The notes beneath the pieces were generated by a model. The model ran no database searches. It saw nothing but the letters and a program-made list of their open reading frames with translations, and was not told where the DNA came from. A stretch of DNA of 64,000 nt from JAEUKQ01 sp964414755. Its GTDB lineage: Bacteria; Pseudomonadota; Alphaproteobacteria; JAEUKQ01. The translations under genes and the position numbers were made by a program. Within the stretch, counting starts at the first letter, position 1. The number at the start of each line of letters is the position of its first letter. Location of the stretch: NCBI GenBank assembly GCA_964414755.1, contig CAYPXH010000001.1, positions 1 to 64,000 of the forward strand, read 5' to 3'. Shown here piece after piece: positions 63,230-64,000 of the stretch.

Positions 63230-64000
63230 CTATTGCCCGGCAATCATCAGTGATTCCACCATCAAGGTTGGCGTATTTATTCGGTAATCGAACTGAAGGT
63301 CGTTGGCTACAATCATGTTGGCAAAGATATCATTTAAATTGCCGGCAATCGTAATTTCGCTAACTGGATAGGCCAAAGTACCATCTTCAATCCAAAAACC
63401 AGTGGCACCACGGCTGTAATCGCCGGTAATCTGATTAACGCCGTTACCAATAAGTTCTGTTACGTATAACCCTTGCCGCACATCCTTAATTAATTGATCG
63501 GGGGTTTGTTGTCCTGTCTGCATGTAAAAGTTGCTAATCCCTGCACTAGGAAGCGAGGTTGCATCGCGAACACCATGTCCTGTAGGATTCTTGCCCATCT
63601 GTCGCGCAGATCGTAGGTCAAGTAACCAAGAAGTTAGAACACCTTGATCAATAATAGCTTGGTTTTTACAGGCTAGTCCTTCTGCATCAAATGGTCGTGA
63701 TCCAAGGCCATTGTTAAGGTTTGGGTTATCGATTACCGTAATGTTTTTTGTAAAAATTTGTTGGCCAAGCTTATTTTTAAGAAAACTAGCCCCCTGGTTA
63801 ACAGATGCTCCATTAATTGCTGCTGCCAGATGTGCTAAAAAGCTGCTACCTACCCGAGGATGAAAAATCACGGGTTTTTTTTGTGAACCAATTCTTTTGG
63901 GGTTTAGGCGCTGTACTGCCTGCAGCGCGGCTTTTCTACCCAGGGTAACAGGGTCATTTAAATCATCAGCAAAAATAACGGTATTGGATTCATAATCACG
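63230..64000 (-). CDS. pmbA: PmbA/TldE-family metallopeptidase subunit, partial
   Basis: The frame runs off the window edge at 64000; the last 257 codons are present. The peptidase domain has HPRVGSSFLAHLAAAINGASV, NGLGSRPFDAEG, LTSWLLDLRSARQMG, and the C-terminal VTELIGNGVNQITGDYSRGA followed by GFWIEDG. The pattern is PmbA (TldE) rather than TldD, which carries the metal-binding HExxxH. PmbA works with TldD to degrade or mature peptides. The true start lies outside; the earlier GTG at 63871 is internal. Confidence 0.9.
   Translation of the reverse strand, partial: RDYESNTVIFADDLNDPVTLGRKAALQAVQRLNPKRIGSQKKPVIFHPRVGSSFLAHLAAAINGASVNQGASFLKNKLGQQIFTKNITVIDNPNLNNGLGSRPFDAEGLACKNQAIIDQGVLTSWLLDLRSARQMGKNPTGHGVRDATSLPSAGISNFYMQTGQQTPDQLIKDVRQGLYVTELIGNGVNQITGDYSRGATGFWIEDGTLAYPVSEITIAGNLNDIFANMIVANDLQFDYRINTPTLMVESLMIAGQ

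Overview
This AT-rich window comes from the chromosome of an alphaproteobacterium. Lineage is inferred from gene order and family types, not from a database search. The indicators are a contiguous sdhCDAB-zapE-mdh-sucCD-sucAB-lpd block, an atpHAGDC operon separate from the Fo genes, the rlmH-gpmI-envC-ctpA-rppH series, mtaB next to ftsY, a three-part pntAA/pntAB/pntB, and IalB and PmtA-like proteins. The low GC, the loss of expected neighbours (no argF between argD and hslO) and a degenerate asd-family gene would fit a host-associated lineage such as Holosporales or a low-GC Rhodospirillales relative, but this is not proven.

Layout. 0.2-4.9 kb (minus): a DoxX-like membrane protein, hslO, argD, an orphan ABC-2 permease and a small membrane protein. 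5.1-10.9 kb (plus): a molybdopterin oxidoreductase, a glutathione peroxidase, rlmE, corA, a cupin, an EEP-family hydrolase and cardiolipin synthase. 11-16.4 kb: the transhydrogenase operon behind a dyad-containing promoter, a small secreted protein with a strong terminator, an Asd-family protein that has lost its active site, and a double-Usp protein. 16.6-29.9 kb: the TCA supercluster. 30-35 kb: F1 ATP synthase. 35-43 kb: a diiron ferritin-like protein, rppH, two tandem ctpA paralogues, envC, gpmI, rlmH and a frameshifted small secreted-protein gene. 43.3-45.6 kb: mtaB and ftsY. 46.1-49.2 kb (minus): a cytochrome bd operon with a 43-codon cydX and a CydP-like small gene.

50.2-55.5 kb is the main accessory region. 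Four overlapping plus-strand genes encode (1) a protein built of two related halves, (2) an unknown N-terminal domain followed by a Lys/Glu/Gln-rich repeat tail that is broken by a 100-N assembly gap, (3) a polytopic membrane ATPase of the VirD4/TraD coupling-protein class, and (4) a single-pass coiled-coil protein. No relaxase, pilus or mating-pair gene is present in the window. This makes it either a relic of a conjugative element or a stand-alone DNA- or protein-handling membrane complex, and it is the best candidate here for an undescribed system.

55.6-64 kb: a cold-shock protein, fumarylacetoacetase and homogentisate dioxygenase (end of tyrosine catabolism), a VOC protein, rlmN, an IalB-like protein, an asparaginase, an unknown helical protein, a PmtA-like methyltransferase and a partial pmbA. 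No rRNA, tRNA, CRISPR array or insertion sequence was recognised.
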